Position numbers and translations under genes: made by a program
NCBI GenBank assembly: GCA_037974665.1
Contig: CM075782.1
Span: 48,717,351 to 48,781,350 of the forward strand
Length of the DNA: 64,000 nucleotides
Direction of reading: 5' to 3'
Origin: Ehretia macrophylla
Taxonomy: Eukaryota > Streptophyta > Magnoliopsida > Boraginales > Ehretiaceae
The notes under the pieces: model-generated
Told to the model about the DNA's origin: nothing
The model's database searches: none
The model's input: only the letters and a program-made list of their open reading frames with translations
Shown here: positions 45,170-58,205 of the stretch, in pieces
Layout of the letters: each line of letters opens with the position of its first letter
Position numbering within the stretch: the stretch's first letter is position 1

Positions 45170-45262
45170 CATATTGAGAAATGAGGGAGGGGTCTATTCA
45201 AGTTGTTCCCAAATGCATTCAAAGGAATGAAATAGATTGGAGTAATTGGTTCGGGTGCACAG
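45170..45262 (+). pseudogene. Captured ketol-acid reductoisomerase exon, copy B
   Basis: Same exon as 7842-7934. It keeps IGVIGSGAQ, closer to the enzyme's IGVIGWGSQ than copy A, and shares the TAG in place of Gln. A further TGA at the Gly-Gly-Lys position is private to this copy. Confidence 0.7.
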
Positions 45263-46430
45263 GTAAGTTTTCCGTTGGTTAGTTACTTTGTTCGTGTTTT
45301 TTAGTTGTTATTTCTTTGCCTATTTTGATGATAGTGCTTTCAGACAACAGTAACAGGGAAGAATAAGTTAAGCCATTCATGTGCAGTGTTTTTGTGATAA
45401 CTCATTCAGTTCAAGTGAACAGAGATCTCTCTAATCAAAATTGTTATGTGTCACGACTTCCATTATTTGTATTTTGTCTCGATGTGGATTTAGTAATCAT
45501 GCAATCGTCAAATGGGTACTGAATCAATAGAAGTTTGTATTTTGTCAAAATGTAGATTTAGTAATCATGTTAATCCTAAGTTTTTCTGCTCACTTCAGTT
45601 GTAGTCTTTGAGAAATATTTTATAATGCCTAATCATATGTGTAATGTTTCATGCATAATTCTTATGGACTTAAAGTTTTATTGTGTGCATTGAGAATTAA
45701 TAAGCTTCAATCCTAATTGTTGACCACTCCGTTATTATGCTGTTTTTTTGTTGCTATCTTTGCTCATTTGCTTTCGTATGTAAGAAAAATTGTGTCTTTT
45801 TTGCCTATATTCTTGTTTTTATTGCTATTTGTCTTTTAGGAGATAAAGCAATTCGACATGGTTGTAGATTGTAGAAATATTTTCTCTAATATTATTGTCT
45901 AATGCAGAGAATGGTAATCTTGGCATTTCCCTTAATTAGTGAAGGTTATCAATGACAACTATTTGTATGGAAAAGTTGCAAAATACGTGGAGGATAAATA
46001 AAAATTGCATTTAGGATAATTGGCTTAATAGAGAGAATAGGGGATAAAGATAAAGCAAGGGAAATTGTCAAAGCTTCTAAAGCATCCGTCGATATTACTT
46101 CTAACAAACATACTAACTCAAACTAATTATATTAGATTTATATGAGTTATATTAATCCAAGTCCATTATCATTGTAAATAATTGTATTTGTAATATTTTC
46201 TTAATATATGAATTATGTCATAGATTTAAAATTATCTTTTTACTTCTCTGCATTTATCTAAAGTTATTCACAATTTGGAGTTATTTATTTTTATAAATTC
46301 AATATAATGATTTATCGTGTGGAAAGATCCATTTAATTCAACTATATTAGATTTATATAATTAATATTTTTTCTTCTATTTTATTATAAATATTTTATTC
46401 AAAATATCTTATTAATATTTACTGGGTTCA

Positions 46431-46463
46431 GCCCGTGCATATGCACGGGCTAAGCTCAACTAG
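46431..46463 (+). mobile_element. Helitron 3' terminus inside the CACTA, copy B
   Basis: A perfect palindrome GCCCGTGCATATGCACGGGC (46431-46450), then 9 bp and CTAG (46460-46463) followed by T. Copy A has two mutations in the same hairpin. Confidence 0.75.
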
Positions 46464-46955
46464 TATGTATATAAATGGGTTATATGTGAGACAAAGTGGG
46501 GATAATAATTAACAGTATACACATGTAGAGAGAGGAGGGGGCTTTGGGAAGAGAAATAAGATAAACTGTTGTATGCAGTTTTGGCAAGGGATTGGCGACG
46601 ACTGTTTTGGTGACGGCATGGGGACGGGTGAAGTTGGCGAGGGCATGGTGATTGGAAATATTAGTGATGACATGGTGACGGGAATTGTTTGTGACGGCGT
46701 GGTGACGGGATAAATTGGCGAGGGCTTAGTGAGGGGAAACATTAGTGAGGGGTCGGTGACAACAATCATTGGTGACGGCCTGGTGATGAGCCGTTGCAAT
46801 ACAGTGATAGCTTGGTGACTGGGAGGATTATGGTGACCACCTTGTGTCTGACGGACATTTCTCCTCACCATGCTGTTGCAAAGTTGAAATTGGCGATGGC
46901 ACGGTGAGGAGAACTGTCCATCACAGAATTCATTTATTTTTTTTTTGTAGTGAAA

Positions 46956-49204
46956 TTACTGATATACCCATAATATTGACATAAAAACTAACAAACACTA
47001 ATGGAAGGGATGGAACTCTCATGCATTTAAAATTGAGAGATCTAGGTGATACTTATCAAAAGTGCATGGTGTGTCAAATAAAATTACCCTGAATTTTATT
47101 ATCTTATTGTGTATAGATAAATATTTTACCATTTTTAGTTTCATCGAGATTGATGTATATTTATGGACAAATATTGTGATAATTATGTAATTTATTTTAT
47201 ATTTTATTTTGCTATTATGTATAGGTTTTGATTTATTTTATGTTTGAACTTTCGACATTTAAATTGAATTTTTGTACCTTTTTTAGTTTTTTTTTTTTAA
47301 CTAATCTGCCTTTATTTGTTGAAATAATTATATGTTTTTTTTTCTAGGAGAATTAATTTATTCTCTTTTTTTCTTTTTCAATTTCACTTGAAAAATTGAT
47401 GTGATGGAAATGTTACCCCTTACATTGTCGCTGTCAGAAACTTCTAGTTATTTTACACTCTTGATATTAGGTTCTTTCTTGATCTGTTGCATAATGTAGC
47501 TACCCATGCAGGAATAAATTCCTTTCAATGGAGGGAATATCATCATGCATTGATTTTCTTATTGGATGTAATTATTTCAAACGAATCAAAGTTCATGAGG
47601 AAACTTCTGGTTCTAATTAACAAGTAGCATCAAGAAGCAGGTGGCCAGGATTCCCAATGACCAATTTACTTGGTCCCTATCCTATTCAAAGCAGAGTATA
47701 GCTATATGTCACATTTTCACTCTTTTATATATAACAATTTTTTGTTATATGCACAAGAAATTTGTTATAATTCAATACATAAATAGGGATAGCAGTGGGT
47801 GGGTTTACCTGAAACCAACAGATATCCAAAACGATAATAAATTCAATAACAAAACCCGATCGAGTATCTGTTATAATTATACTTTTATAAAGGGTAACCA
47901 ACGTAACAGGTTATCCAATAGGATATTTGTTAAGATTTCTCACGTATGTATTCTTGGTAAAATTGTAGTATATGTATGTAATTTGTATGTTGAATGATAA
48001 TTAATTCACAACTAATATAAAGGTAAAGCAGAACTTGAATCACTATGCACAATTGGAAATAAATATTACAATAGATAATAATCCTAGAAAAAGACTTACG
48101 GGAGTAAGACCGAAAGTTTTACCAAAAAACAAAAAAAAAATGCAAGGAGAATTCTAGAGAATATCAAAGAATTAGGAAACTTGAAATAACATCGAGGCAT
48201 GAATTTGATTTAGTCTCCTAAAAACTTTTATTGCCCCTTTATGGCATTTAGGGTCACTTGCGCAAGTCTCTGAGTAGAAAGATCTTCATTTTGGAATAAT
48301 AGCACGTCAAATCACATGACATAGTGAATAGAATCAAGTTGAACTGTCTCTTTCTATGATTATGCAAACTATGTATGCATGTATATCACAAATTAAAACT
48401 CTCTTGCGGGCTAACGGGTTTGCAACTAAAGCCATTTTATATAAGCTGCAATAAAACAATGCATGAAATAAGATTGCAAGTAATGTAAACAAGTAGTAAA
48501 CTATTTAATCAATGACTTTAATTAAATAGTAACTCCCATTAATCTTATTGAATCTCACACTCTCTAAATGGCAAACGGGAATTGTGAGACCCCAAGTTTG
48601 CCTTATTTGTAATTACGTGTTTTCACCTATTTAAATGCTATTAGAATCAATATATACGTATATATGTGAGTTATTAAATGATCTTAGATTAAATGTGCAT
48701 TTAAAAGACATTTGAAAAACAAATAATAGGACTTCTCATCTTCTTTTGCAAAATTATGCATTGTACATTAATTATATGTAATTGTATGCTTATATATAAT
48801 GTTGTCCCCAAAAAAATAGTCTACTAAATAAATAGTATAAGTTAGATAGTTTATCTAAGACTATTTTAAGCAAAAATGAACTAAAATAACTGAAATTGCC
48901 AACTTTGACTGTGTCGAGGATTAGCGCTGAATACTAACACATATTGCCGAAAAATAGAATTGACATAACGTACAATATATTTATTTTTATAATAATTACT
49001 AGAATCCATTAATACAAACTAATACTTTTTGGCTTTATTTTTCCTAGACGGGATAATTAATCTACTTCTTCAACTCTTTATTTTTTCGCTACACCTAATT
49101 AAATATGTTATGCTTATCTATTCAAAAAGACAAACATGTACTTACCCGGTCATTTTTACTTAGAAATGTAAGATCAAATATAAGTCCAAATTGAATATAT
49201 ACTG
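46956..49204. other. Module sequence of unit B2 before the Tat element
   Basis: Counterpart of 9595-11871, including module G at about 47485-47705 and the TGTGAGACCCC segment at about 48582. No supported gene. Confidence 0.5.
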
Positions 49205-49574
49205 TGTTGAATGTGGAATTCTTGAGCCAAGCCGAGTGCGAAATACCTCAATCCAAGCCGAGAACTTGCACAGAAAAAAGGAAAGAGACAGCGGGGCTTG
49301 TTTCCCACGTCCCTCATCTAGCGTAAGAATCAGTATTTTTGCTTGGCTCAATTAGAATTAATAAATTTAGTAATGAAATACAAAGATCCAAAAAAACTCC
49401 CCCTTTGTTCACTTTCCTTAGGATATTTATAGTAGTGTGGTTGCCTTTTCTGGAGTAGTCCCCCTTTCGTCCTTGTGTGTCATCTTTATGACAAGTGTCC
49501 AACGGTGTAGGTTGTTATATCATTCGTGGGCTTTGGGCCAAACAATATTCTTGGGTTATTTTTTATCCACATCA
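49205..49574 (-). repeat. 3' LTR of Tat element, copy B
   Basis: 370 bp, TG...CA. The polypurine tract is at 49575-49591. Confidence 0.9.
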
Positions 49575-49767
49575 CTTGTCCCCCAGACCCTTCGAGGCTG
49601 AGGATTGGCCTTGGGGGGTCTAGTAAGGCTCTTATCTTTACATCTAACGCATTACCTTCTTCCTAGCACTTCGATATTAGTGCCTCTGACCAGGGGTAAT
49701 GATTCCATGGTAGCTGAAATGAAAGGTTGCGATGGTTCGTGCTCCGAGATTCGCGCCGTCCCTTCCT

Positions 49768-49775
49768 TATAAATA
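49768..49775 (+). promoter_or_regulatory. Opposite-strand TATA box in Tat element, copy B
   Basis: TATAAATA with the same CT-rich leader as copy A (12435-12442). Confidence 0.45.
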
Positions 49776-50067
49776 CTAGTGCGTGGTTGTCACTTTCACA
49801 CTTTTCCTTGCCTCTTACTTCTCACATTCTCTTACTTTTTTGTTGTCTTATCTAGTTTTAGCTCGGCTCGGATCAGTTTCATTTTTCGACTCATTCCCTT
49901 GCTCGGGTCTTCGCTTAAGCCATTAGGTACGTATTTTCTTACCCACCCTCCTCTTTTATCCGTACACTAGGCTCCATAATCTGCTCAATCTGTATGGTAG
50001 ATGGTCGGTCTGTACCAAGTACTAACTTTGACAAAGCGTCAGCTTTCTTATTTTCTGCCCTTGGAAT

Positions 50068-50400
50068 CTACCGAATGGTGAACTTTTTAAGTCCCGATAT
50101 CAACATCTTCACCTTGCTGAGGTATACCCTCATCATTGTATCCTTTGTCTCAAACTCCCCTGTTACTTGGCTTGCCACCAATTGGGAATCTGTAAGAGCA
50201 TCTATGGATTTAGCCCCGAGCACGATTGTTGTCTTGATCCCTACAACTAGCGCCTCATACTCCACCTCATTATTAGATGCTGGGAATGCCAATTTCAATA
50301 AGTACTAATATTCGTTTTGTGAAGGATCGAGTATTACAACCCCTGCCCCACTCCTCTGCTTGCCCGAGGCCCCATTTACCTGGACCTGCCAAGTGGCTAA
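50068..50400 (-). pseudogene. Archaeal-type RNase H of Tat element, copy B
   Basis: SNNEVEYEALVVGIK and DALTDSQLVASQV retained; shares the internal TAG with copy A. Confidence 0.75.
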
Positions 50401-50409
50401 GCCATCTTC

Positions 50410-50804
50410 CTCTGCTTTCCCCGTGCATTCCACCAGGAAATCTGCGACTGCTTGAGCTTTGATGGCCGTCCTTGGCTAATAATTGATATCGAATTGGCCT
50501 AACTCTACTACCCATTTCATCAGTCTCCCCGACACTTTTGGTCGATGCAACACTGTTTTCAAGGGAATATCAGTCATTACTTTTATCAAGTGGGCATCAA
50601 AGTAAGGTTTCAACTTTTATGAAGCCGTGACCAAGGCCAATGCCATTTTCTCTATCGTCAGGTATCGAAGCTCAGTTCTCCTTAGTATTTTGCTGACGTA
50701 ATACACCGGTTTCTGATCTCTTCCCTCTCTCGAACCAGAGCCGCCATTACTATTGTCTCGGAACATGCTAAATACAATATAAGTTCCTTCCCCTCTTCGG
50801 GCCG
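50410..50804 (-). pseudogene. RNase H C-terminal half of Tat element, copy B
   Basis: Counterpart of 13080-13472. It keeps Trp after the GRLMK segment, where copy A has a stop. Confidence 0.72.
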
Positions 50805-52966
50805 TGTAACGATCCCAACCCGACCCTTCTCAAGACTAGGTCAGAATCTACGTTTATCGTCGTTACGGTCTCGTGTACATAACTTTCTATGAAAAGGAAC
50901 AAGAAATAAAGAGTTATACAATAACAGGCTTTTATATAATAATTTAAGTACAAAAGGGTGTTACAACATCTGAGATCTGATAACTACCCGGCTATCATAC
51001 AAACTGAGGTTTCAGCACAACTACCCTTATTCCCGAAATTAATACAACAAACTCTAACTTTTACAACTTGGATCCAACTATGACAGCAAAAGGCTTCGAG
51101 CATGTAAACATTCAAAGTCAATTTCCATTTCAAGCTAAGTTGCACCTGCACTGGGGGGAAAAAAGAGAGTGAGCTCTGGGGAAGCTCAGTGAGGGTGAAA
51201 TAGAAGAGTTTTAATAACATTTCTGGTTGGTCTCTTTTCCAAATCATGATGCAAATCACGTACGGTAGTATTAACAAGCTGTCCATATAAGATATAATAA
51301 CATATGATAACTAGTAGAAATTATTATCACATTTGAATCACGTATTAATAACAGTATCATTTAGTGACATATAACCACAACACATGTCAGCCTACTCTTC
51401 GAGGGTGGAATGCCAAGCGAGAGTAGGACACTACTCTCCGAGGGTGGTACCAAGCAAAAGTAGGAACAAGTCGATTATTTCACGAGGTGGCCAGCCTTGA
51501 TCACAATTCCAACTTCTTATCTCTCCCAAGATGATACTCCTGATTGTATCCAAAATCTATGACCCAATTCCCCAAGTGTGGAGATCACCAAGTAGGAGAG
51601 GGAATAGGTCAACGATAGACACGGGAGCACCGGCAAGCCTTATGCCACTCGGCGTTCGAGCAAGCTACCGGGCCTGAGGTTGCAACCCCTAATTTTAATA
51701 ACACACAAGCATGCACACATATTCACGTAACACACAATTGATAATTAATTGTACAGTTTATGATCACGCGCTATGATAAACACGTAGGTGGAGAACTACA
51801 AAAGTAGTTGTCTCCGGTTAAGTACCTTTAACAATATTAATTCACTGGAAGTTCAAATAACTGAATAAAGCCTTATCCTACCAAGTAGCCACAAAGGGTG
51901 ATTAATTTCATAAACAGTTCGCTCTTAGCTAATAATTCCAAAAATATATTATTAAAGTTAATTCTAGTTCAAATGTAACAAATAAAGAATATTAACAAAC
52001 ATCATATATATCTTAAGCTAGAATATTAAAATAAAAAATCATTATATAATAATCATATAAACATATAAGATGCTATTTTTAATAAAATTTCCACACCTTA
52101 AAATGCCGAAAATTGGAGAAGATTCGAACCGATTTTGAAACTTTCGAAACGTTAACTAATTGAATCTATATAATTTAGTGGAATCGAGCCAGAGAAAAAT
52201 GTCTGTCTATTTGATTTCACGGGGTCAAGTGACCCCGTTATATAGGTTTTCAAGGCTGACGCAAGGGAAACACGTGTCCCGCCATATGTCTCACATGCGT
52301 GGCATGTCCACGCATGTGTAACACGTGTCCCCCTATGTGTCACGCATATGTGGCATATCCATACATGTGTGACACGTGTCCCTCCACGTGTCTCCCATGT
52401 GTGGCACGTCCTAAGACACGTGTCACTCCCCGAGAGTGACACCAATGTTTCATTTTTTGCCCGTTTCGTGCGCAGGTATCACGATTTTTGTATTTTCAGG
52501 CCGAGATGCAATTTTGCCAAACTTCGCCATTAAGTAATACAAGTTAAAGGAAACCTAATGGCGTATGCTTGTTTTTCGCAGCGGGATCCCGATTTTTCCT
52601 ATAATTGGCCCCGAAGTGAAACCCCTTTTCCGAATCAAAAACCCCTAAAATCGAAAAAATAGTCGAAATGGCCCGAAAAGTTAAAGAAAATTACCCATGC
52701 TCTTGTAAGGAGCTGAAAAGTTTTACTTGGTCGTGATATGGAGCTTTACATCCCTGTAATGACCCTAAGCTTAATGTTAATTCATGGTATAAGAACACCT
52801 AATAATAGGTTACTATTAATCGTAATACCAATTGATTTTTAAATAGTAAGACAATTAACTATAGATTAAATGTAGCAAATAATCACAAGGCACATTTTCC
52901 AAAAATAACGAAAGAAATAAATATAAATAAATACTTGTAAATGCATGATCGGGCTCGGGTATTACA
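50805..52966 (-). mobile_element. Nested solo LTR (Tekay/Del-like), copy B
   Basis: 2162 bp, TGTAAC...ATTACA on the plus strand, with the perfect duplication GGCCG on both sides (50800-50804 and 52967-52971). The G-box repeat region is at about 52270-52445. Confidence 0.88.
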
Positions 52967-52971
52967 GGCCG

Positions 52972-53142
52972 GGACAACAACGGCGGTGATGCCAAATATC
53001 TTTTTAGTTCTGCGAAAGTTGTCGCACATTCCTCGGTCTATTCGAGACCTTTGGGCCCTATCAAGATTTTAAAGAAGGGTGCACATTTATCTGCTGACCT
53101 TGACATAAATCAGCTCAAGGATGCTACTTTCTCTGGCAAAAT
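52972..53142 (-). pseudogene. RNase H N-terminal part of Tat element, copy B
   Basis: Linker and start of RNase H up to the solo LTR; shares the stop after the ADKC-containing linker region of copy A's frame. Confidence 0.65.
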
Positions 53143-54080
53143 TTATACATCCTTGACACGCCTTGGCGGGTCCAAACAAAAAATCGCTTGTATTTTGCTC
53201 GGGTTTGCCTCTATTCCTCGGGAAGTTACCATGAACCCAAGAAATTTGCCCGCTTTTACCCCAAATGCGCACTTTTTTGGATTAAGTTTGATCCCGAACA
53301 TTCTCTTAGTGTTGAAAGCCTCAACAAAATCGTCCAAGTGATCCTTAACCTTCTTACTTTTGACTAACATATCGTCCACATATATTTTCATATTCCTTCC
53401 GATCTGACCCTTGAACACTTTATTCACCATCCTTTGATAGGTTGCCCCTGCGTTCTTCAACCCGAACGGCATAACCTCATAATAGTATAGCCCCTTATCA
53501 GTTATAAATACGGTTTTTTCCTTATCCTCGGACGCCATCATAATCTAATTGTACCCTTTGAAAGCACACATGAAGGTCATAATTTACACCCCGAGGTGGC
53601 ATCTACCAATTGATCAATCCTCGACAACGGATAACAGTCTTTCGGGCAAGCTTTGTTGAGGTCTGTAAAATCGATGCACATCCTCCATTTTCCTAAATAT
53701 TTCTCGACCAGGACCACATTTGATAGCTTGGGCGAGTAGAGTATTTCCTTGATGTGACTGGCATCTAACAACCTCTCCACTTCATCGGAGATAATCTTCT
53801 GCTTTTCAACACTAAAATTTCTTCTTTTTTATTGTACTAGCCGATAGGTAAGATCGACATTTAAATGATAAGCTGTTATGATCGAGCTTATACCTGTCAT
53901 GTCAGTATTATCCCAAGCAAATATATCTTCATTATTTAGAAGGAAATCAGTTATACCTTTCTTGTGAAATTCTACCAGCTCGCTCCCCAACTTAACCTTT
54001 TTATGTGGGTCGGTCAGCTGCACAGTCTCCAGCTCCTCTGCTGGTACTCCCCTCTTCGCGTCCCTCTGTTCATCTGGCAA
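53143..54080 (-). pseudogene. Reverse transcriptase of Tat element, copy B
   Basis: Same RT as copy A but in three open pieces. A CAA-to-TAA stop lies near 53832, a 1-nt deletion near 53578 shifts the frame, and a CAG-to-TAG stop is near 53546. The last piece (53143-53541) holds VMPFGLKNAGATYQRM and the YVDD motif. Confidence 0.87.
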
Positions 54081-54134
54081 ATCTGGGCCCCATTATGTTT
54101 GATACTTCAGTCTTAGGGAAGCCACATATCATTC

Positions 54135-54563
54135 TCAGGCTACCATCTGATCTCCCCGAATCTCGATCACTCCTCTAGGGGTCGGCAACTTTAACACTTG
54201 ATGGTAGGTAGACGGCACTGCTCTGAAATTATTCAATGTTACCCTCCCGATAATGACATTATAGGTCGAGTTACAATCCACTATGATGAAGTTTGTCATC
54301 ACTGTGACCTTTTTATCCTCGTACCCCATGGTCAAAGGTAGTTTGATATAGCCCTCGGCCTCACACCTTGTGCCAGTAAATCTTGCCAACGAATTTCTCA
54401 AAGGCATTAGGCTCCTTCTATTCAATCCCATTCTCATAAACGTGCTTAGGAAAAGCACATCTGCCGAACTTCCAGTATCAATCATCACCCTTCGGACTTC
54501 ATAGTTCGAGATTATCACACTTATCACCAAGGGGTCGTCATGAGGAAGGATGAGACCCCTCAA
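54135..54563 (-). pseudogene. Aspartic protease of Tat element, copy B
   Basis: Open over 142 codons: ISNYEVRRVMIDTGSSADVL through IGRVTLNNF. It is longer upstream than copy A because the Arg codon before the active site is intact, and it ends at a private CGA-to-TGA change. Confidence 0.87.
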
Positions 54564-54764
54564 ATCTTTATCAGTGAATGTCAGTTTATTTCCTCTTCTC
54601 GGGACCTTCCACTCCGGTTCCTTCCCGGCCTCCCAGACATAAGTTTTTCTTGCTGATGAGGACTTTCCTCATGCAGCCAAACCGCCTGCAATTGTTTCAA
54701 TCACACCGCCGAACCCTCTCCTCGGTTCTCCTCTATTGTCCCAAGGGCTTCGTTCTTTTTCTCT

Positions 54765-56267
54765 CTAGGGCCGACCACCCTGCTCAGCTCTTCTCTGGAC
54801 GTACCTCCCGAAATGCCCTGCCCTGATGAATGCCTTTATTTCATCCTTCAACTGATAGCACTCATCGGTGTTATGGCCATAGTCATCATGAAACCAACAA
54901 TACTTCTTCTTACTCATTTTATCGATCGGAGTGAAAAAAAATTTAGGCTTCTTCAGATCATACTGGTTCTTGATTTCCATTAGGATTTCTCCTCGGGACA
55001 GATTCAAAGGCGTATATTCATTGTACCTCGGCAGATAGGCTCGCCCTGGTTCGGGTCTTTCCCTAGAATCTATGCGACTCTTCCCAACATCTCTCTGTTT
55101 TCCTCGGTTAACTTCTTCATTCTTTCCTCCTCCTCAGGTTTTATCCTCATGCCTTTGGGCTTTAAAAATATCCTCGGCATGTATGTACCCTTCCGCTTGT
55201 CTCATCAGTACCTCTATAGACATGGGCTTTTGTATGGCCAGCGATGCCTGGAATGGGCGGGATCGTAACCCCTTAATATAGGCCGCCAAGGCCACTGAGG
55301 TTTCCACGTTAGGAATCTTGAGGCGCTCTTTGTTGAAGCATTGAGTGTACGACCTTAATGACTCATCACCCTATTGTTTAACCGAGAATAGGACTGTCGT
55401 ATGTATAGTCGGCCTCTTGCTGCTTGCAAACCTGTCAACGAAAGCTTCAGCTAATTGCTGAAAATTCTGAATCGACCCATCCTCCAATTCTCCATACCAC
55501 TGGCCCGCAGCTCATGTCAAGTATGTCAGGAACGCCTTATATTTTACTGCGTTTGAGAAGTCAAACAACACCATGTTCCAACTAAAAGTCATCAAAAAGT
55601 CCTCGGGGTCGGTTTTCCCATCATAGGAGGTTATGTTCGGTAACTTAGTCCTTTTAAGGAGAAGTTCACCTCGGATCTCGGGGGCTAATGGACTGGCATC
55701 AAGCCCTGCTATGGCGCGAGAGACGTTTCCTACAATCTACGTTAGCTCGGGGATTGTTGTTGCTGGCCTCTTTCCCTTGGCTACCTCGGGGCGGCTAGCG
55801 GGTCCTGAGGATCCCCTATCGTCCTCCAGGTGATTTTGGAATCTCACCTACTCGGTCCTTTCTTGGGGTATCTACGGGCGGCTGTTGGGTTGAACAGTCG
55901 GGCCCTGGTTCACAGGGATGGTAGTTTGTTGATTTGTAGGTGGAGGTGCTTGGTGTATTTAGGCTAGTTGGCTATTGGTCAAATTGTTCATTGTCTCTAT
56001 CATCTCCATGATCATGAGATACATTGTGTTCATATCCGGGGTTGGGGGATTTTGAGCTGTTTGCAAGGGTATTCTCTGGTTAACTTGTGGTTGGGTGGAA
56101 TTCAGGTGGCTGCTCGATGCTAAGTTGGCTTGTGTTGTGAGGTTTTCTGTATGAGAGGGCGGTGCCATCAGATTCGGTGGTCGGACACTTTGGTCCACCT
56201 CCTCGGTCAGTTGAAAGTCCTTCACCAGGTTATTGTGGCTTCTAATGTTAACCATTGTGAATCTCAA
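54765..56267 (-). pseudogene. Gag of Tat element, copy B
   Basis: N-terminus 55959-56267 (MRFTMVNIRSHNNL, then P/Q-rich), a broken capsid core around 55150-55650, and an open zinc-knuckle-like end (54765-55007) with YCWFHDDYGHNTDECYQLKD. Knuckle residues are all present, unlike copy A. Confidence 0.78.
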
Positions 56268-56305
56268 TGAGTTTAGGTGTGATTGTTCACACAGACAGCG
56301 CCAAT

Positions 56306-56679
56306 TGTTGAATGTAGAATTCTCGAGCCGAGTCGGGTGCGAAATGCCTCAATCCGAGTCGAAAACCTACACAGAAAAAAAAAAGGAAAGAGACAGCGGG
56401 GGTTGTTTCCCACGCCCTTCCTCGGGTGTAAGAATCGGTATTTTTGCTTGGCTCAATTAGAATTAATAAATTTAGTAATGAAATAGAAAGATCCAAAAAA
56501 ACTCTCCTTTTATTCACTTTCTTTAGGCTAGTTATAGTAGTGTGGTTGTCTTTTCTAGAGTGGTCCCCCTTTCGTCCTTATATGTCATCTTTATGACAAA
56601 TGTTCAACGATGTGGGTTGTTGCATCATTCGTGGGCTTTGGGCCAAATAATATTCTTGGGCTATTTTTTATCCACATCA
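56306..56679 (-). repeat. 5' LTR of Tat element, copy B
   Basis: 374 bp. The primer site is at 56292-56303, TGGCGCTGTCTG on the minus strand. Confidence 0.9.
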
Positions 56680-56684
56680 TACTG

Positions 56685-57390
56685 TATGTGTGTATGTGTC
56701 TTATGTCTGTGTAAATGCTTTCATTTTGTTGGATGCTTTAATTATGAATTCTATTATGTTATCATGTATAGACAAAGATTTATTATCTTTAGTTTCATTG
56801 GGATGACTAAACTTTTATTTGCGGATAAATATTACGATGATTATGTAATTTATTTATCTTATTGAGTATTAGTTTTGATTTATTTTATTTTTTATATTTT
56901 GACATTTAATTTGATTTTTTTTTAAAATTCTTTATGTTGGTTTTCTATTTAAATTAATTTTTATTTTTTTAAATTAGATGGTTACATGTACAATTAATCG
57001 GGTTTTTTTGAATACTCAACAATTTCAGTTTTAATAAGTGATTTTTTAAATCCATACTATTTTGGTAACATTATGTTATATTAAATGAATACTCAGCAAT
57101 TTGTTGTCAAATGGATGAAAAAGTAACATAAAACATTTCTTTCAAAGTATGATGTGGTGATTATAAGGCAGTAATTGGTATGTGAGAATAAGTTAGTAAT
57201 GAAATGATATTCTCAATTCTATTTTAATTCTCATGTTTGGTAAGAGGCAATAAACTTGGGAATCTCATTCCCACATACATGGAATAGTCACTCCAGATCA
57301 AATACATGAGAATAGTCAATTCCCAAGTGTTTGTAATAAACTTGACTACCATACTACTATATAACATAACTTTTATAAATAATTTATTTT
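56685..57390. other. Module sequence after Tat element, copy B
   Basis: Counterpart of 19347-20060; no gene. Confidence 0.5.
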
Positions 57391-57742
57391 ACAATAATAA
57401 TAATAATAATTATTATTTTTATAATAATTATTATGGAAATAAAAATAAAAATAATAATAATGGTGATTAAATAATAATAAAAATAAAAATGATAATAATA
57501 ATAATAAATAAAAATAATAAAATAATAATAAAAACAAAAATAAAAAAATTATAATAGTGATTAAAATAATAATAAAAAATAATACTAAAGTAAAATAATA
57601 ATAATAATAATAATATTCGGGGTGGTCATTATAGCGTTTCCTTCTGATCTTAAAAAATGTACGAAAACCCTACTAACGTAATCAGAGAAGACCTACCTAA
57701 GCACTACCTTGTTATCATATAGGTGAGTATCCCACAATATAA

Positions 57743-57773
<31 letters not shown>

Positions 57774-57865
57774 TGTTGTTGTTATTATTATTGTTATTAT
57801 TATTTTTATTTTTATTTTGTTAATAATAATAATAATAACAACAATAAATAATAATAATAATATTA

Positions 57866-57916
<51 letters not shown>

Positions 57917-58016
57917 TTAACGTAATCAGAGAAGACCTACCCAAGCACCACCTTGTTATCATATACGTGAATATCCCACAATAAAAACAATAATAAATAA
58001 AAATAATAATAATAAT

Positions 58017-58050
<34 letters not shown>

Positions 58051-58097
58051 ATAATAATTGTTGTTGTTATTATTATTATTATTTTTATTTTATTTTG

Positions 58098-58159
<62 letters not shown>

Positions 58160-58205
58160 TATTGTTGTTATTATTGTTATTATTTATGTTTATACTGTTT
58201 ACGGT
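57391..58205. repeat. AAT/ATT and (TA)n repeat tract, copy B
   Basis: Expanded relative to copy A. A ~44-bp (TA)n run (about 57869-57911) and a second copy of the ~65-bp spacer segment (57920-57983; first copy about 57678-57742) have been added. AAT and ATT runs at 58100-58160 are self-complementary. Confidence 0.9.

Larger units (their letters stand above)
41903..46952. mobile_element. Non-autonomous CACTA transposon, copy B
   Basis: 5050 bp, same CACTACAA ends and AAA target duplication (41900-41902 and 46953-46955) as copy A. Its captured exons are better preserved than those of copy A. It lacks the ~50-bp extra subterminal repeat and a ~33-bp tandem duplication found in copy A near 6780-6830. 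Confidence 0.88.
49205..56679 (-). mobile_element. Tat-lineage Ty3/gypsy retrotransposon, copy B
   Basis: 7475 bp, same TACTG duplication (49200-49204 and 56680-56684). LTRs 49205-49574 and 56306-56679. Domain order as in copy A, again without integrase. It carries its own nonsense changes and one RT frameshift. Confidence 0.92.
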
